Assembly (NCBI GenBank): GCA_024763075.1
Contig: JANTGF010000031.1
Location: 1 to 44,132, forward strand
Source of the DNA: Bacteroidales bacterium
GTDB taxonomy: Bacteria > Bacteroidota > Bacteroidia > Bacteroidales > VadinHA17
Direction of reading: 5' to 3'
Length of the DNA stretch: 44,132 bases
How positions within the stretch are numbered: the stretch's first letter is position 1; each line of letters opens with the position of its first letter. This document shows positions 8,158 to 16,593 of the stretch, one piece after another. The notes under the pieces were generated by a model. The model ran no database searches. It was not told where the DNA came from and was given only the letters and a program-made list of their open reading frames with translations. A program made the position numbers and the translations under genes.

Positions 8158-9150
8158 ATGAGCATACAAAAGATTGCTGTTCTTGGAGGAGGCAGCTGGG
8201 CTACGGCACTTGTAAAAATTCTGCAGGAAAACCTGGATGAGATTGGCTGGTATATCCGGGATAAAGAAAGGATAAAATACATTCTTGAAAACCAACGTAA
8301 CCCTCAGTACCTGAGTTCTGTTGAGCTGGATCTGAACAAGCTCAGAATGTCCGACAGCATTGAGCAGATCGTTAAGGAATACGACATAATAATCCTGGCG
8401 ATACCTGCGGCTTTTTTGAAAACTTCCATGGATAAAATAAAATTCCCGTTAAAGGATAAAAAAATCATCTCAGCGGTAAAAGGGATTATTCCTGAGGAAA
8501 ATCTGATTGTGGGTGAATTTTTTAATAAGGTTTATGGCGTTCCGCTGGAATCTGTAGCAGTCATTTCCGGGCCCTGTCATGCTGAGGAAGTAGCATTGGA
8601 AAGGTTATCATATCTTACATTTGCATCATTGGATTCTGACTTTACAAGGGATATTGGCGATTGTTTTAACTGTCACTACATCAAACCCGTTTTGTCGGAT
8701 GATATTTACGGAACCGAGTACGCAGCTGTTCTGAAAAATATTATGGCCATTGCTGCCGGGATTTATCACGGATTGGGGTATGGCGATAACTTTCAGGCTG
8801 TCCTGATCTCCAATGCCATTCAGGAAATAAAACGCTTTGTGGACGATGTTCATCCCATTAACCGGGATATCAAGTCTTCCGCTTATCTTGGCGATTTGCT
8901 GGTTACAGCCTATTCTCAGTTTAGCCGGAACCGTTTATTTGGAACCATGGTAGGGAAAGGGTATTCCGTAAAAACAGCCCAGGTTGAAATGAATATGATT
9001 GCAGAGGGCTATTTTGCCTCAAAATGTATTTATGAGACGAACAAATTATATAAGGTTAAAATGCCTATAACAGAGGCTGTTTACCGGGTTTTGTACGAAA
9101 AGATATCACCGGTAATCGAAATGCAGATATTAACAAATCAATTAAAATAA
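8158..9150 (+). CDS. gpsA: Glycerol-3-phosphate dehydrogenase [NAD(P)+]
   Basis: This cytosolic enzyme reduces dihydroxyacetone phosphate to sn-glycerol 3-phosphate for phospholipid synthesis. The 330-residue length fits the family. The dinucleotide-binding loop is VLGGGSWATAL (residues 8-18). The conserved SGPCHAEEV motif (near 138-146) corresponds to SGPxxAxEV of GpsA. The substrate-side lysine region AAVLKNIMAIAAGI and the QAVLISNAIQEI helix are also present. It is followed after 6 bases by pgi, so the two are almost certainly co-transcribed. That pairing is common in Bacteroidota. Confidence 0.95.
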   Translation: MSIQKIAVLGGGSWATALVKILQENLDEIGWYIRDKERIKYILENQRNPQYLSSVELDLNKLRMSDSIEQIVKEYDIIILAIPAAFLKTSMDKIKFPLKDKKIISAVKGIIPEENLIVGEFFNKVYGVPLESVAVISGPCHAEEVALERLSYLTFASLDSDFTRDIGDCFNCHYIKPVLSDDIYGTEYAAVLKNIMAIAAGIYHGLGYGDNFQAVLISNAIQEIKRFVDDVHPINRDIKSSAYLGDLLVTAYSQFSRNRLFGTMVGKGYSVKTAQVEMNMIAEGYFASKCIYETNKLYKVKMPITEAVYRVLYEKISPVIEMQILTNQLK

Positions 9151-9156
9151 AAGAAA

Positions 9157-10500
9157 ATGCTATCACTGGATTTAAGGAATATTCATTCATTCGTTTCACA
9201 AAACGAGCTGGAAGGAATGGAGAATGAAATAATAAAAAGTATTCAAACCATTTATGAACGAACAGGTGCCGGAAATGATTTCCTGGGCTGGCTTGACCTC
9301 CCGGTATCCATGGATGAGAAGACACTGGAGGAGATGGAGAGTATCAGTAATGAACTAAGAAAAGAAATTGATTATCTTGTTGTGATCGGAATTGGAGGTT
9401 CTTATCTTGGAACACGGGCTGTTTCTGAAGCACTGAAACCGAATTTTCCTGTAAATTCCGGAGAGAACCCCGAACTTATTTATGCAGGACAGCAAATAGG
9501 GGAGGATTATTTGCATGATCTTTTACTTTTCTTAAAGGATAAGGAATATGCGATTTGCGTGATCTCCAAATCGGGAACCACCACTGAGCCTGCACTGGCT
9601 TTTCGTTTGTTGAAGGATCATCTGGTGGAGACAAAGGGACAGGAAAAGGCAGGACAAAGGATCATTGCGATTACAGATGAGCACAAAGGAGCCCTGAGGC
9701 AGCTTGCCAAAAAAGAAGGATACCGCAGTTTTGTGATTCCTGATGATGTGGGTGGAAGATTCTCCGTCCTTACCCCGGTGGGGCTTGTTCCTCTGGCAAT
9801 TGCAGGGGTAAATATTCGTGATTTGATTTCCGGAGCAGAAAAAATGAGAGCTAAAACAGGGAAAGATATTCCTTTTAGTGAAAATCCGGCTGCTTTGTAT
9901 GCCGCTGCAAGAAATTTTCTGTACCACAGGGATAAGTTCATAGAAATACTGGTTAATTATGATCCCAGGCTCCATTATCTGTCTGAATGGTGGAAACAAT
10001 TATTCGGGGAAAGTGAAGGTAAGGAAAATAAGGGGATTTTCCCTGCCAGTGTGGATTTTACTACAGACTTACATTCCATGGGGCAATACATTCAGGAGGG
10101 AAGAAGAGAACTTTTCGAGACAGTGATTTCAGTTAAAGGAGTGCAAAACAAGTTGCTGGTACCATCAGATAAGGAAGATCTGGATAAACTCAATTATCTG
10201 GCAGGTAAGCGCATTGATGAGGTGAATAAAATGGCCGAACTCGGAACCCGGATTGCCCATGTGGAAGGTGGGGTTCCCAATATTAAAATTGAAATAGATT
10301 CCCTGGATGAAAATCACCTGGGACAAATGATCTTTTTCTTTGAAATAGCCTGTGCAATAAGCGGATATACCCTGGGGATAAATCCTTTTAATCAGCCCGG
10401 AGTAGAAGCCTATAAACGGAATATGTTTGCCTTACTTGGAAAGCCCGGATTCGAAAAAGAGACAGAGAAGATAAAGAAGAAACTTGATCAGGAGAAATAG
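9157..10500 (+). CDS. pgi: Glucose-6-phosphate isomerase
   Basis: It interconverts glucose 6-phosphate and fructose 6-phosphate in glycolysis and gluconeogenesis. At 447 residues it belongs to the short bacterial form found in Firmicutes and Bacteroidota. Visible signatures are [14 protein letters not shown] (sugar-phosphate site), [13 protein letters not shown] (SIS phosphate loop), [12 protein letters not shown], the [14 protein letters not shown] helix and [12 protein letters not shown] near the C-terminus with its catalytic lysine region. The start ATG at 9157 lies 6 bases after gpsA, forming a two-gene operon. Nothing unusual is seen. Confidence 0.96.
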   Translation: MLSLDLRNIHSFVSQNELEGMENEIIKSIQTIYERTGAGNDFLGWLDLPVSMDEKTLEEMESISNELRKEIDYLVVIGIGGSYLGTRAVSEALKPNFPVNSGENPELIYAGQQIGEDYLHDLLLFLKDKEYAICVISKSGTTTEPALAFRLLKDHLVETKGQEKAGQRIIAITDEHKGALRQLAKKEGYRSFVIPDDVGGRFSVLTPVGLVPLAIAGVNIRDLISGAEKMRAKTGKDIPFSENPAALYAAARNFLYHRDKFIEILVNYDPRLHYLSEWWKQLFGESEGKENKGIFPASVDFTTDLHSMGQYIQEGRRELFETVISVKGVQNKLLVPSDKEDLDKLNYLAGKRIDEVNKMAELGTRIAHVEGGVPNIKIEIDSLDENHLGQMIFFFEIACAISGYTLGINPFNQPGVEAYKRNMFALLGKPGFEKETEKIKKKLDQEK

Positions 10501-11051
10501 TCCTATTAAAAAAGTATGTGACTTATTAGATTCAAGGTGATAAAGCAAAGGAGTATTAAATAAAATTCATTTTAACCACTTCCAAAGGAATGCCTGTGGC
10601 GAAAGGGCTGAAAGGATATCACTAAGGATTTACAAATATTATTAACAAATGTTTTGCACTTAAAGTTAGTTGCCTGATATTTAACAAGTTAAAAATCCAT
10701 AACTAAATTATATCCATGATAATTAATTACTTAATATTTCTGTTTTTGAACTTTTTACTTTGTGCATTCCTTAGTGTTCCTTAGTGGTAATATAGAGTAT
10801 CCAATTTTAACCACCAAGGCCGCAAAGGATATCACAAAGGACACACTAAGGTTAACAATCTTAATATTAATATATTATCCAAAACTACTTTGCCTCTGAA
10901 ACATTAATTATTAATTTTCAAAAGGCTATTAAGAATTAGAAACAAACTGCGAAACATTAGTTATTTCTTACCTCAAGTCCAGGTTATTATTATTTAGTTG
11001 ATTTTGTGTTTTTCAGCAAACCCGAATTAGTGCCCCCGGCAGCAAGTCATT
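10501..11051. repeat. Repeat-rich intergenic region with ACCACxAAGG / CCTTAGTGGT elements
   Basis: No gene is supported in this 551-base gap. A CCTTAGTGTTCCTTAGTGGT element at about 10769-10788 faces an inverted relative beginning TTAACCACCAAGGCCGCAAA at about 10807-10826. The second one ends in CACACTAAGG at about 10844-10853, so the two can fold into a long imperfect hairpin. A third related piece with GGATATCACTAAGG lies near 10593-10607. Similar 'CCACTAAGG/CGCAAAGG' elements are dispersed repeats in many Bacteroidota genomes. An 18-base string at 11007-11024 recurs exactly at 26503-26520. Confidence 0.5.
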
Positions 11052-11312
11052 TTATTGGGGATTTAATTTTGCAGATTTCTTTTTACGGTAAAAAGCGCCC
11101 AGCCATTGCCCCAGGAAAAAGCTACCCACCATAACCGGGTAAGTATAAAGGGCAAATCCCAGGTGGAACAAATAACGAAATGCAATGATCAGGGGGATGG
11201 GTAAATGAACCGCCAGAAACCAGTTCCTGGAAAACTTTTTAACACCACCCCTCCAGTAACCAAAAGGCAGGTTCACTATTAAAGTACACAGAGCTGCATA
11301 AAGTAAATTCAT
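11052..11312 (-). CDS. Small hydrophobic membrane protein, unrecognised
   Basis: The 86-residue protein has about three membrane segments (roughly residues 2-18, 30-50 and 55-75) and a basic, hydrophilic tail (YRKKKSAKLNPQ). The segments carry conserved-looking features such as NLPFGYWRGG and HLPIPLIIAFRY. It resembles small uncharacterised proteins of Bacteroidota, but I cannot assign a family. It runs divergently from the DMT transporter at 11431, with 118 bases between the two starts that probably hold both promoters. Function unknown. Confidence 0.65.
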   Translation of the reverse strand: MNLLYAALCTLIVNLPFGYWRGGVKKFSRNWFLAVHLPIPLIIAFRYLFHLGFALYTYPVMVGSFFLGQWLGAFYRKKKSAKLNPQ

Positions 11313-11430
11313 TCTCTTTACAGGTTTATCCCGGAATTAAAAAGTTATCTTTGCGGTGCTAATTCAATAACCCGCGTAATGCGGATGCAAAACTAATAAA
11401 TATTTTTTCAATTGATAAATACAAATCAGT

Positions 11431-12330
11431 ATGCCTTTCAATGACCAGGTAAAAGGATATATACTTTCCTTCATTTCTGTCCTTGCCATGTCCAATGTCT
11501 TTTTGTTCAGTAAAGCGGCATTGAATGAAGTGAGTTTATATAAGTTTGGTGTGTACTGGTTCGGGTTTGCAATTTTATGGAACCTGCTGTATTCAATTCC
11601 CGGGAAAAGATACAAAACAATAAAAAAACTGAGAATGCAGGCTTACCGGATACTTTTTTTTATTGGTTTGCTGGAACTGGTGGGGACAGCTCTTTTTTTT
11701 ATGGCAATAAATAAACTTGAGAACCCTGCAATTGTTTCATTTCTTGCAAATATGACTCCGGTGTTTATTACGCTTTTTGGAATTGTTTTTCTGAAAGAAA
11801 GGTTTAATCTTATTGAAACAATGGGCTTTGTACTGGCAATCTCCGGAGCTTTTATTCTGAGTTATAACAAGGGCAAAAGTCTTGCAGAAGTTTTTATGGA
11901 TGGTACAGGCTATGTGATCCTTTCCAGTCTGGTGTTGTCGGTGTCCTTTATTCTCTCAAAGAAGTTCATTAAAGATATTGATCCGCGTATTTTCTCAATG
12001 AACCGGGTTTTGTTTCTTTTTACTTTTGCAACCATACTGTTGATGATAAACCATGTGTCATTGGTTATTAGCTGGAAGGCATTCTACAATATTGTTTTAG
12101 GTTCCTTATTGGGGCCCTTTCTCGCTGCGATTACAAATTATTCAGCCATTAAATATATTGAAGCTTCCAGAGCATCCATTATTTCCAGTACAAAGGGGCT
12201 GTTTGTCCTTTTCGGAGCTTTCCTTTATTTTGGAATCTTCCCTCATGCTTTGCAGGTTGTTGGAGGACTCATTACCATATCCGGGGTCATATTCATTATA
12301 ACCGGAAAAAGGATTCAAAAGAAGAGATAA
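11431..12330 (+). CDS. DMT-superfamily (EamA) transporter
   Basis: This 299-residue protein has about ten predicted membrane helices arranged as two EamA repeats. The end of the first repeat carries the typical FFMAINKLENPAIVSFLANMTPVF...FLKERF pattern, and the second ends with IKYIEASRASIISSTKGLFVLFGAFLYFG. DMT transporters export or import small metabolites such as amino acids, nucleobases or sugars; the substrate cannot be read from the sequence. The last residues are basic (GKRIQKKR), consistent with a cytoplasmic C-terminus. Confidence 0.85.
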   Translation: MPFNDQVKGYILSFISVLAMSNVFLFSKAALNEVSLYKFGVYWFGFAILWNLLYSIPGKRYKTIKKLRMQAYRILFFIGLLELVGTALFFMAINKLENPAIVSFLANMTPVFITLFGIVFLKERFNLIETMGFVLAISGAFILSYNKGKSLAEVFMDGTGYVILSSLVLSVSFILSKKFIKDIDPRIFSMNRVLFLFTFATILLMINHVSLVISWKAFYNIVLGSLLGPFLAAITNYSAIKYIEASRASIISSTKGLFVLFGAFLYFGIFPHALQVVGGLITISGVIFIITGKRIQKKR

Positions 12331-12714
12331 TCTGTAGTGTAGCGACCTCGAAAACTTTTTTCATTCGGTTGAGACTTTGTTCAATAATTTGTATATATGC
12401 CTATTTCATTCCAAATGCAAGGTTTATTATAGTTTTTTATTAGGAATCTTGCATTTTTTCTATTGTTAGCCCATAACGCACCATCTACTTCATTGCTATG
12501 GCTCTCAGTATATCTCTACAGCTTTACCTTGCAGCTTTGTATATGGCATGTTCCGGACTTTTTCATCCAATCCTACATTGATAGAGTTCCTTTTATTAAT
12601 GGCTATAATAATATTATTGATAATTCGGGATGAAAGCCCGTCTGACAAGACATTATTGGAATGTGCAATTAATTGGTTATCAGATATTAAATAAAGATAT
12701 ATACGAATGAAAAA
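12331..12714. other. Intergenic region without a gene
   Basis: No coding frame or RNA gene is recognised. The region holds a long-loop hairpin just after the DMT gene (listed separately) and otherwise unremarkable AT-rich sequence. Confidence 0.5.
12413..12456 (+). terminator. Possible terminator after the DMT transporter
   Basis: AAATGCAAG and CTTGCATTT form a perfect 9-bp stem. The right arm runs into TTTTTTC, a T-tract on the plus strand. The loop is long (26 bases), which lowers confidence. Confidence 0.4.
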
Positions 12715-12753
12715 CCGGCAGCAGCTTGTTTACGATATAAAAGCTGTTGCCGG
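12715..12753 (-). terminator. Rho-independent terminator of the cPGS-like gene
   Basis: On the minus strand, CCGGCAACAGCTT pairs with AAGCTGCTGCCGG (one G-U pair) around a 13-base loop, followed directly by TTTTT. It lies 18 bases beyond the stop codon of the gene ending at 12771. The GC-rich stem plus T-tract makes this the best terminator in the window. Confidence 0.75.
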
Positions 12754-12770
12754 GATAATAAATGAAATCT

Positions 12771-14111
12771 TTATACCAGTTTGTTATTTTTTAAAAAATC
12801 ATCCAGAATCTCATTCAGGTTTGGATAACCAATTTCCTGCAAATCATAATAAACCCGGGTATTTGGTTTATCAATTTTGATGATCCGGTTCAGGTCAATG
12901 GGGGTGCCAATGACCACTGAGTCGCAATCGGTATTATTTATAGTGGTTTCAAGGTCTTTTAACTGCTCATCACTGTATCCCATTGCGGGTAGCAAAGTGC
13001 CGATATTCGGGTAAATTTCAAAAGTACCAGCTAATTTACCTACGGTAAAAGGTCTCGGATCAACCAGCTCTGAAGCACCAAATTTTTGAGCAGCTACAGT
13101 GCCGGCTCCAATTTTCATCCCTCCATGTGTTAAGGTCGGACCGTCTTCCACAACCAGTACCCTTTTTCCCTTAATTACAGAAATGTCATCCACTTTGATT
13201 GGAGAAGCCCCATCAACAACAATGGCATTTGGTGCAAGTTTGCTGATATTTTCTCTGACTGTTTGAATTCCCTGAGGAGGGGCACTGTCCATTTTATTAA
13301 TTACCACGACATCTGCAAGACGCAATGTTACTTCTCCCGGGTAATAAAATGTTTCATGGCCTGCTCTGTGAGGGTCAACCACTGTAATGTTCAGATCAGG
13401 TTTGTAAAATGGGAAATCATTGTTGCCTCCGTCCCATAATACAACATCACAACCATCCGGGTCATTTTCGGCATCCCTGAGAATGGCCTCGTAATCAACC
13501 CCTGCATATATTACATTTCCCCTGACCACATGGGGCTCATACTCCTCCATTTCTTCAATGGTACATTCGTGTTTTGCCAGGTCGGAAATCTCTGCAAAAC
13601 GCTGAACCTTTTGCTTCACAAGGTCTCCATAAGGCATAGGATGTCTTACAGCAACAACCTTAAGGCCTTTCTCCATCAGAATTTCTATGACGCGGCGCGA
13701 GGTCTGGCTCTTTCCACAGCCCGTCCGGGTGGCACCCACGGCAATAACCGGTTTGGTACTTTTTACCATCGTGTCGTGCGGGCCTAGCAAAACAAAATTA
13801 GCACCTGCGGCATTTGCAATGGCACTGGTAGCCATAACTTTTTGGTAGGTGACATCACTGTACGAAAAAACACAATCATCAACCTTGAGGCTTTTTATTA
13901 ATCCGGGTAATTCTTTTTCCTCATAAATGGGGATACCGTCAGGGTAAAGGTCTCCTGCCAGTTCTTTCGGATATTTTCTCCCGTCAATATCCGGAATCTG
14001 AGCAGCCGTAAAAGCAACTACATTGTAATTTTCATTGCCACGGTAACAGGTATTGAAGTTATGAAAATCCCTTCCCGCTGCTCCAATAATAATTACATTC
14101 TTTTTTGCCAT
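12771..14111 (-). CDS. Cyclic 2,3-diphosphoglycerate synthetase-like P-loop protein
   Basis: The 446-residue protein has an N-terminal Rossmann-like part (MAKKNVIIIGAAGRDFHNFN) and a central P-loop NTPase domain with GATRTGCGKSQTSRR starting at residue 126. Later motifs include LWDGGNNDFPFYKPDLNITVVDPHRAG and VVINKMDSAPP, a G4-like NKxD. This arrangement is that of COG2403 / cpgs. In thermophilic methanogens the family makes cyclic 2,3-bisphosphoglycerate, an osmolyte and thermoprotectant. In mesophilic Bacteroidota the reaction is not established, so this could equally be a related GTPase. It has its own terminator and is divergent from acpH. Confidence 0.8.
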   Translation of the reverse strand: MAKKNVIIIGAAGRDFHNFNTCYRGNENYNVVAFTAAQIPDIDGRKYPKELAGDLYPDGIPIYEEKELPGLIKSLKVDDCVFSYSDVTYQKVMATSAIANAAGANFVLLGPHDTMVKSTKPVIAVGATRTGCGKSQTSRRVIEILMEKGLKVVAVRHPMPYGDLVKQKVQRFAEISDLAKHECTIEEMEEYEPHVVRGNVIYAGVDYEAILRDAENDPDGCDVVLWDGGNNDFPFYKPDLNITVVDPHRAGHETFYYPGEVTLRLADVVVINKMDSAPPQGIQTVRENISKLAPNAIVVDGASPIKVDDISVIKGKRVLVVEDGPTLTHGGMKIGAGTVAAQKFGASELVDPRPFTVGKLAGTFEIYPNIGTLLPAMGYSDEQLKDLETTINNTDCDSVVIGTPIDLNRIIKIDKPNTRVYYDLQEIGYPNLNEILDDFLKNNKLV

Positions 14112-14374
14112 AATCTTAAGAATTTAAGGATAAATGAATAATTTTTAATTTGAAGCTAAAGTAAAATTAAATTATGGTTTTTAATAGTTTTTAAAATATG
14201 TTAAAGAATATGTTTTCAGAAAATTATTAGTTGTTTGTTGCAGAATGGTATAATTTTTGAGCTTTTCAAGTGAGATGAGAGTGAATTTGAAATGTAAAAT
14301 CTGTATTTAGCGCAACCTTTTCCTGAAAATTGCAGTCATTTATTAAAGGCTTTGTCCTTTTTAACAAAAGTAAA

Positions 14375-15001
14375 ATGAATTTTCTTGCCCACATATTCCT
14401 ATCAGGTAAATCCGAACAGATTTTGGTGGGTAATTTTATTGGCGACTCAATTAAGGGCAAACATTATGATAATTACCCGGTTTTGGTGCAACGGGGAATC
14501 ACACTTCACCGTTTTATCGACTTTTATACCGATACGCATCCGGTAGTTCAGCGGAGCAAATTCCTGTTAAACCCGCGTTATCATAAATATTCAGGAGTAA
14601 TTACCGATATTTTTTATGATCATTTTTTAGCAATAAGCTGGGAGAAGTTCTCAGATATTCCTTTAAGAGAGTTTATTTATCATTCTTATGATATTTTATT
14701 CCGGAATTCAATGAGTTTCCCCCGTGAAGTAAAACGCTTTTTTCCATTTTTTATCTTATATAACTGGCTGGAGACCTATTCTTCGGTAAATGGAATTGAG
14801 AGGGTTTTAAAAGGGATGAGCAGGAATACATCTTTGCCTGATCATACCCGCTTTGCCATTGAAACATTGGTAAGTAACTATTCCCGTTTTGAGAATCACT
14901 TTTTGGAGTTTTTCCCTCAGATAATTGATGAAGTTGAGAAAAAATTCAGCATTTCTGTTTATACCAGGCATTCAACAGACCTGTATCTGCCACGCGCCTG
15001 A
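14375..15001 (+). CDS. Acyl carrier protein phosphodiesterase-like (AcpH/DUF479)
   Basis: The protein removes, or is predicted to remove, the 4'-phosphopantetheine group from ACP. The start is set at the ATG at 14375 (MNFLAHIFLSG) because the family begins MNFLAHxxL; an upstream TTG at 14330 would add 15 unsupported residues. The product has 208 residues against about 193 for E. coli AcpH. Conserved features are GNFIGDSIKGKHYDNYP, RGITLHRFIDFYTDTHPVV and a DIFYDHFLA motif, which together carry the acidic and histidine metal-binding residues of this HD-like fold. It is a lone gene, divergent from the cPGS-like gene. Confidence 0.85.
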   Translation: MNFLAHIFLSGKSEQILVGNFIGDSIKGKHYDNYPVLVQRGITLHRFIDFYTDTHPVVQRSKFLLNPRYHKYSGVITDIFYDHFLAISWEKFSDIPLREFIYHSYDILFRNSMSFPREVKRFFPFFILYNWLETYSSVNGIERVLKGMSRNTSLPDHTRFAIETLVSNYSRFENHFLEFFPQIIDEVEKKFSISVYTRHSTDLYLPRA

Positions 15002-15029
15002 GTTTTTCATGTATCTTACTTTTTATCTT

Positions 15030-15104
15030 AATGCAATGCATGGAAATTTGCATTGGATTTTTTAGTATTTAGAAAACCAGGATGGATAGAATATTCATAT
15101 TCTA
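15030..15104. terminator. Hairpins between convergent acpH-like gene and rodA
   Basis: AATGCAA (15030-15036) and TTGCATT (15048-15054) form a 7-bp stem followed by GGATTTTTT, suitable for ending the plus-strand gene. A second palindrome, TAGAATAT-TC-ATATTCTA (15087-15104), could serve the minus-strand operon. Both sit in the 167-base gap where the two transcription units converge. Confidence 0.45.
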
Positions 15105-15168
15105 TTCTGCAATTTCAAAGCTAAGGATTATAATTTGACAAAATTTTTCCGGATTAAGTGATTTCTCA

Positions 15169-16593
15169 TTAAAGGAATTCATTCCTGGAAGCATCCAATC
15201 TCAGGAAAATAAACAATAATATAGTGAAAGCCCAGAGAGAAGACCCACCATAGCTAATAAAAGGTAGTGGAATCCCAATAACCGGTACCAGACCGATAGT
15301 CATTCCGATATTGATGGTAAAATGGAATAAAATGATAGAAAACACAGCATATCCGTAAATCCTGTTGAAAGCTGTTTTCTGGCGCTCTGCCAGTATAATG
15401 AGTCTTAGCAGGAGTGTTGCAAATACAAGAATTAGTCCGCTTGTACCTAAAAACCCCCATTCTTCACCAACAGTACAAAAAATAAAGTCTGTGCTTTGTT
15501 CGGGTACAAAGTTAAATTTGGTCTGTGTTCCTCTTAAATATCCTTTTCCGGAAAAGCCACCGGAACCAATGGCAATCTTAGATTGATTTACGTTGTATCC
15601 GCTTCCCAAAGGGTCTGACTCTATTCCCAGAACAACATTTATTCTTTTTTGCTGGTGATCTTCCAATATATTGTGAAAGACATAATCAACGGAATAAGTG
15701 AATCCAACTGCTCCAACAAGTATGATTAGCAGGAGTATAATATATTTTAACTTATGAAATAGACTAAGTACAAGAAAGATGGTTCCTGATATCAGCAGTG
15801 TAATTAAGAGTACATAATAGATGCTGAATTTTTCAGGTAAAACCTGATTAATGCCCAATACCAGTCCACCGGTAACCAAAAATAAACCGAGGCCAATAAA
15901 GAAATTTTTCTTTCTTCTTTCCAAAAAGAAGTAAATAGTAAAAGCCAGCAAAATTAATGATGAAACAATGATGAGTTTATCGAATAAAAGAGTTACAATG
16001 AATAAAACAGCAAGGGCCAGGCCAATGGCAACATAAACTCCCGGTAATCCCTCCCGGTACAATACCAATATTAATGAAAAATATACGAGAGTCGACCCGG
16101 TATCGGGTTGGAGCAGAATGATCATAGCAGGCAGAAAAATAATAGCCAGCGGGATGACCAGATCTTTCACTCTGCTTAATTTAATATTCGGATTACTTAA
16201 ATACTTTGCCAGTGCAAGACTGGTTACTACCTTGGCAAATTCTGAGGGTTGGATCCTGACCGGTCCGATAACAAACCATGATTTGGAACCATTTATTTCA
16301 ACTCCTACAACAAGTACAGCTAGCAGGGCCAGTACCATTAATATATATAATGGATTGGCAAAATAGATATAAAACCGGCTATCGATAATCAGGATAAGCA
16401 TTGCGAGGACCAGAGCTGCAGCTATCCATATCATTTGTTTACCGCTTCTCAGCGAAAAATCAAAGAAATTTTGTGTTGTTTCATTAAATTCCGCAGAAAA
16501 AATATTAATCACTCCCCATGAAATCAATACGAAGTACAGGAAAATAACCATCCAGTCAAGGTTGGCAAACACACTATTTCTTCTGCTCACCAT
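15169..16593 (-). CDS. rodA: Rod-shape peptidoglycan glycosyltransferase RodA (SEDS)
   Basis: RodA polymerises lipid II into glycan strands and works with its transpeptidase partner PBP2 in the elongasome of the inner membrane. The 474-residue protein is polytopic and carries SEDS signatures: NGSKSWFVIGPVRIQPSEFAK, LLQPDTGSTLVYF, the SKIAIGSGGFSGKGYLRGTQ loop, FVPEQSTDFIFCTVGEEWGF, and IGIPLPFISYGGSS near the end. It is longer than E. coli RodA (370) because of an additional hydrophobic stretch in the middle (about residues 210-290), a known feature of Bacteroidota RodA. Its start overlaps the end of mrdA by 20 bases, indicating translational coupling. Confidence 0.95.
   Translation of the reverse strand: MVSRRNSVFANLDWMVIFLYFVLISWGVINIFSAEFNETTQNFFDFSLRSGKQMIWIAAALVLAMLILIIDSRFYIYFANPLYILMVLALLAVLVVGVEINGSKSWFVIGPVRIQPSEFAKVVTSLALAKYLSNPNIKLSRVKDLVIPLAIIFLPAMIILLQPDTGSTLVYFSLILVLYREGLPGVYVAIGLALAVLFIVTLLFDKLIIVSSLILLAFTIYFFLERRKKNFFIGLGLFLVTGGLVLGINQVLPEKFSIYYVLLITLLISGTIFLVLSLFHKLKYIILLLIILVGAVGFTYSVDYVFHNILEDHQQKRINVVLGIESDPLGSGYNVNQSKIAIGSGGFSGKGYLRGTQTKFNFVPEQSTDFIFCTVGEEWGFLGTSGLILVFATLLLRLIILAERQKTAFNRIYGYAVFSIILFHFTINIGMTIGLVPVIGIPLPFISYGGSSLWAFTILLFIFLRLDASRNEFL

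Noticed and set aside
9532-9999. Minus-strand ORF of 155 codons inside pgi
   Set aside because: It is a shadow of the strongly conserved pgi sequence on the other strand.
14330-14374. TTG start extending the AcpH-like protein
   Set aside because: The family starts MNFLAH, which begins at 14375; the added 15 residues have no support.
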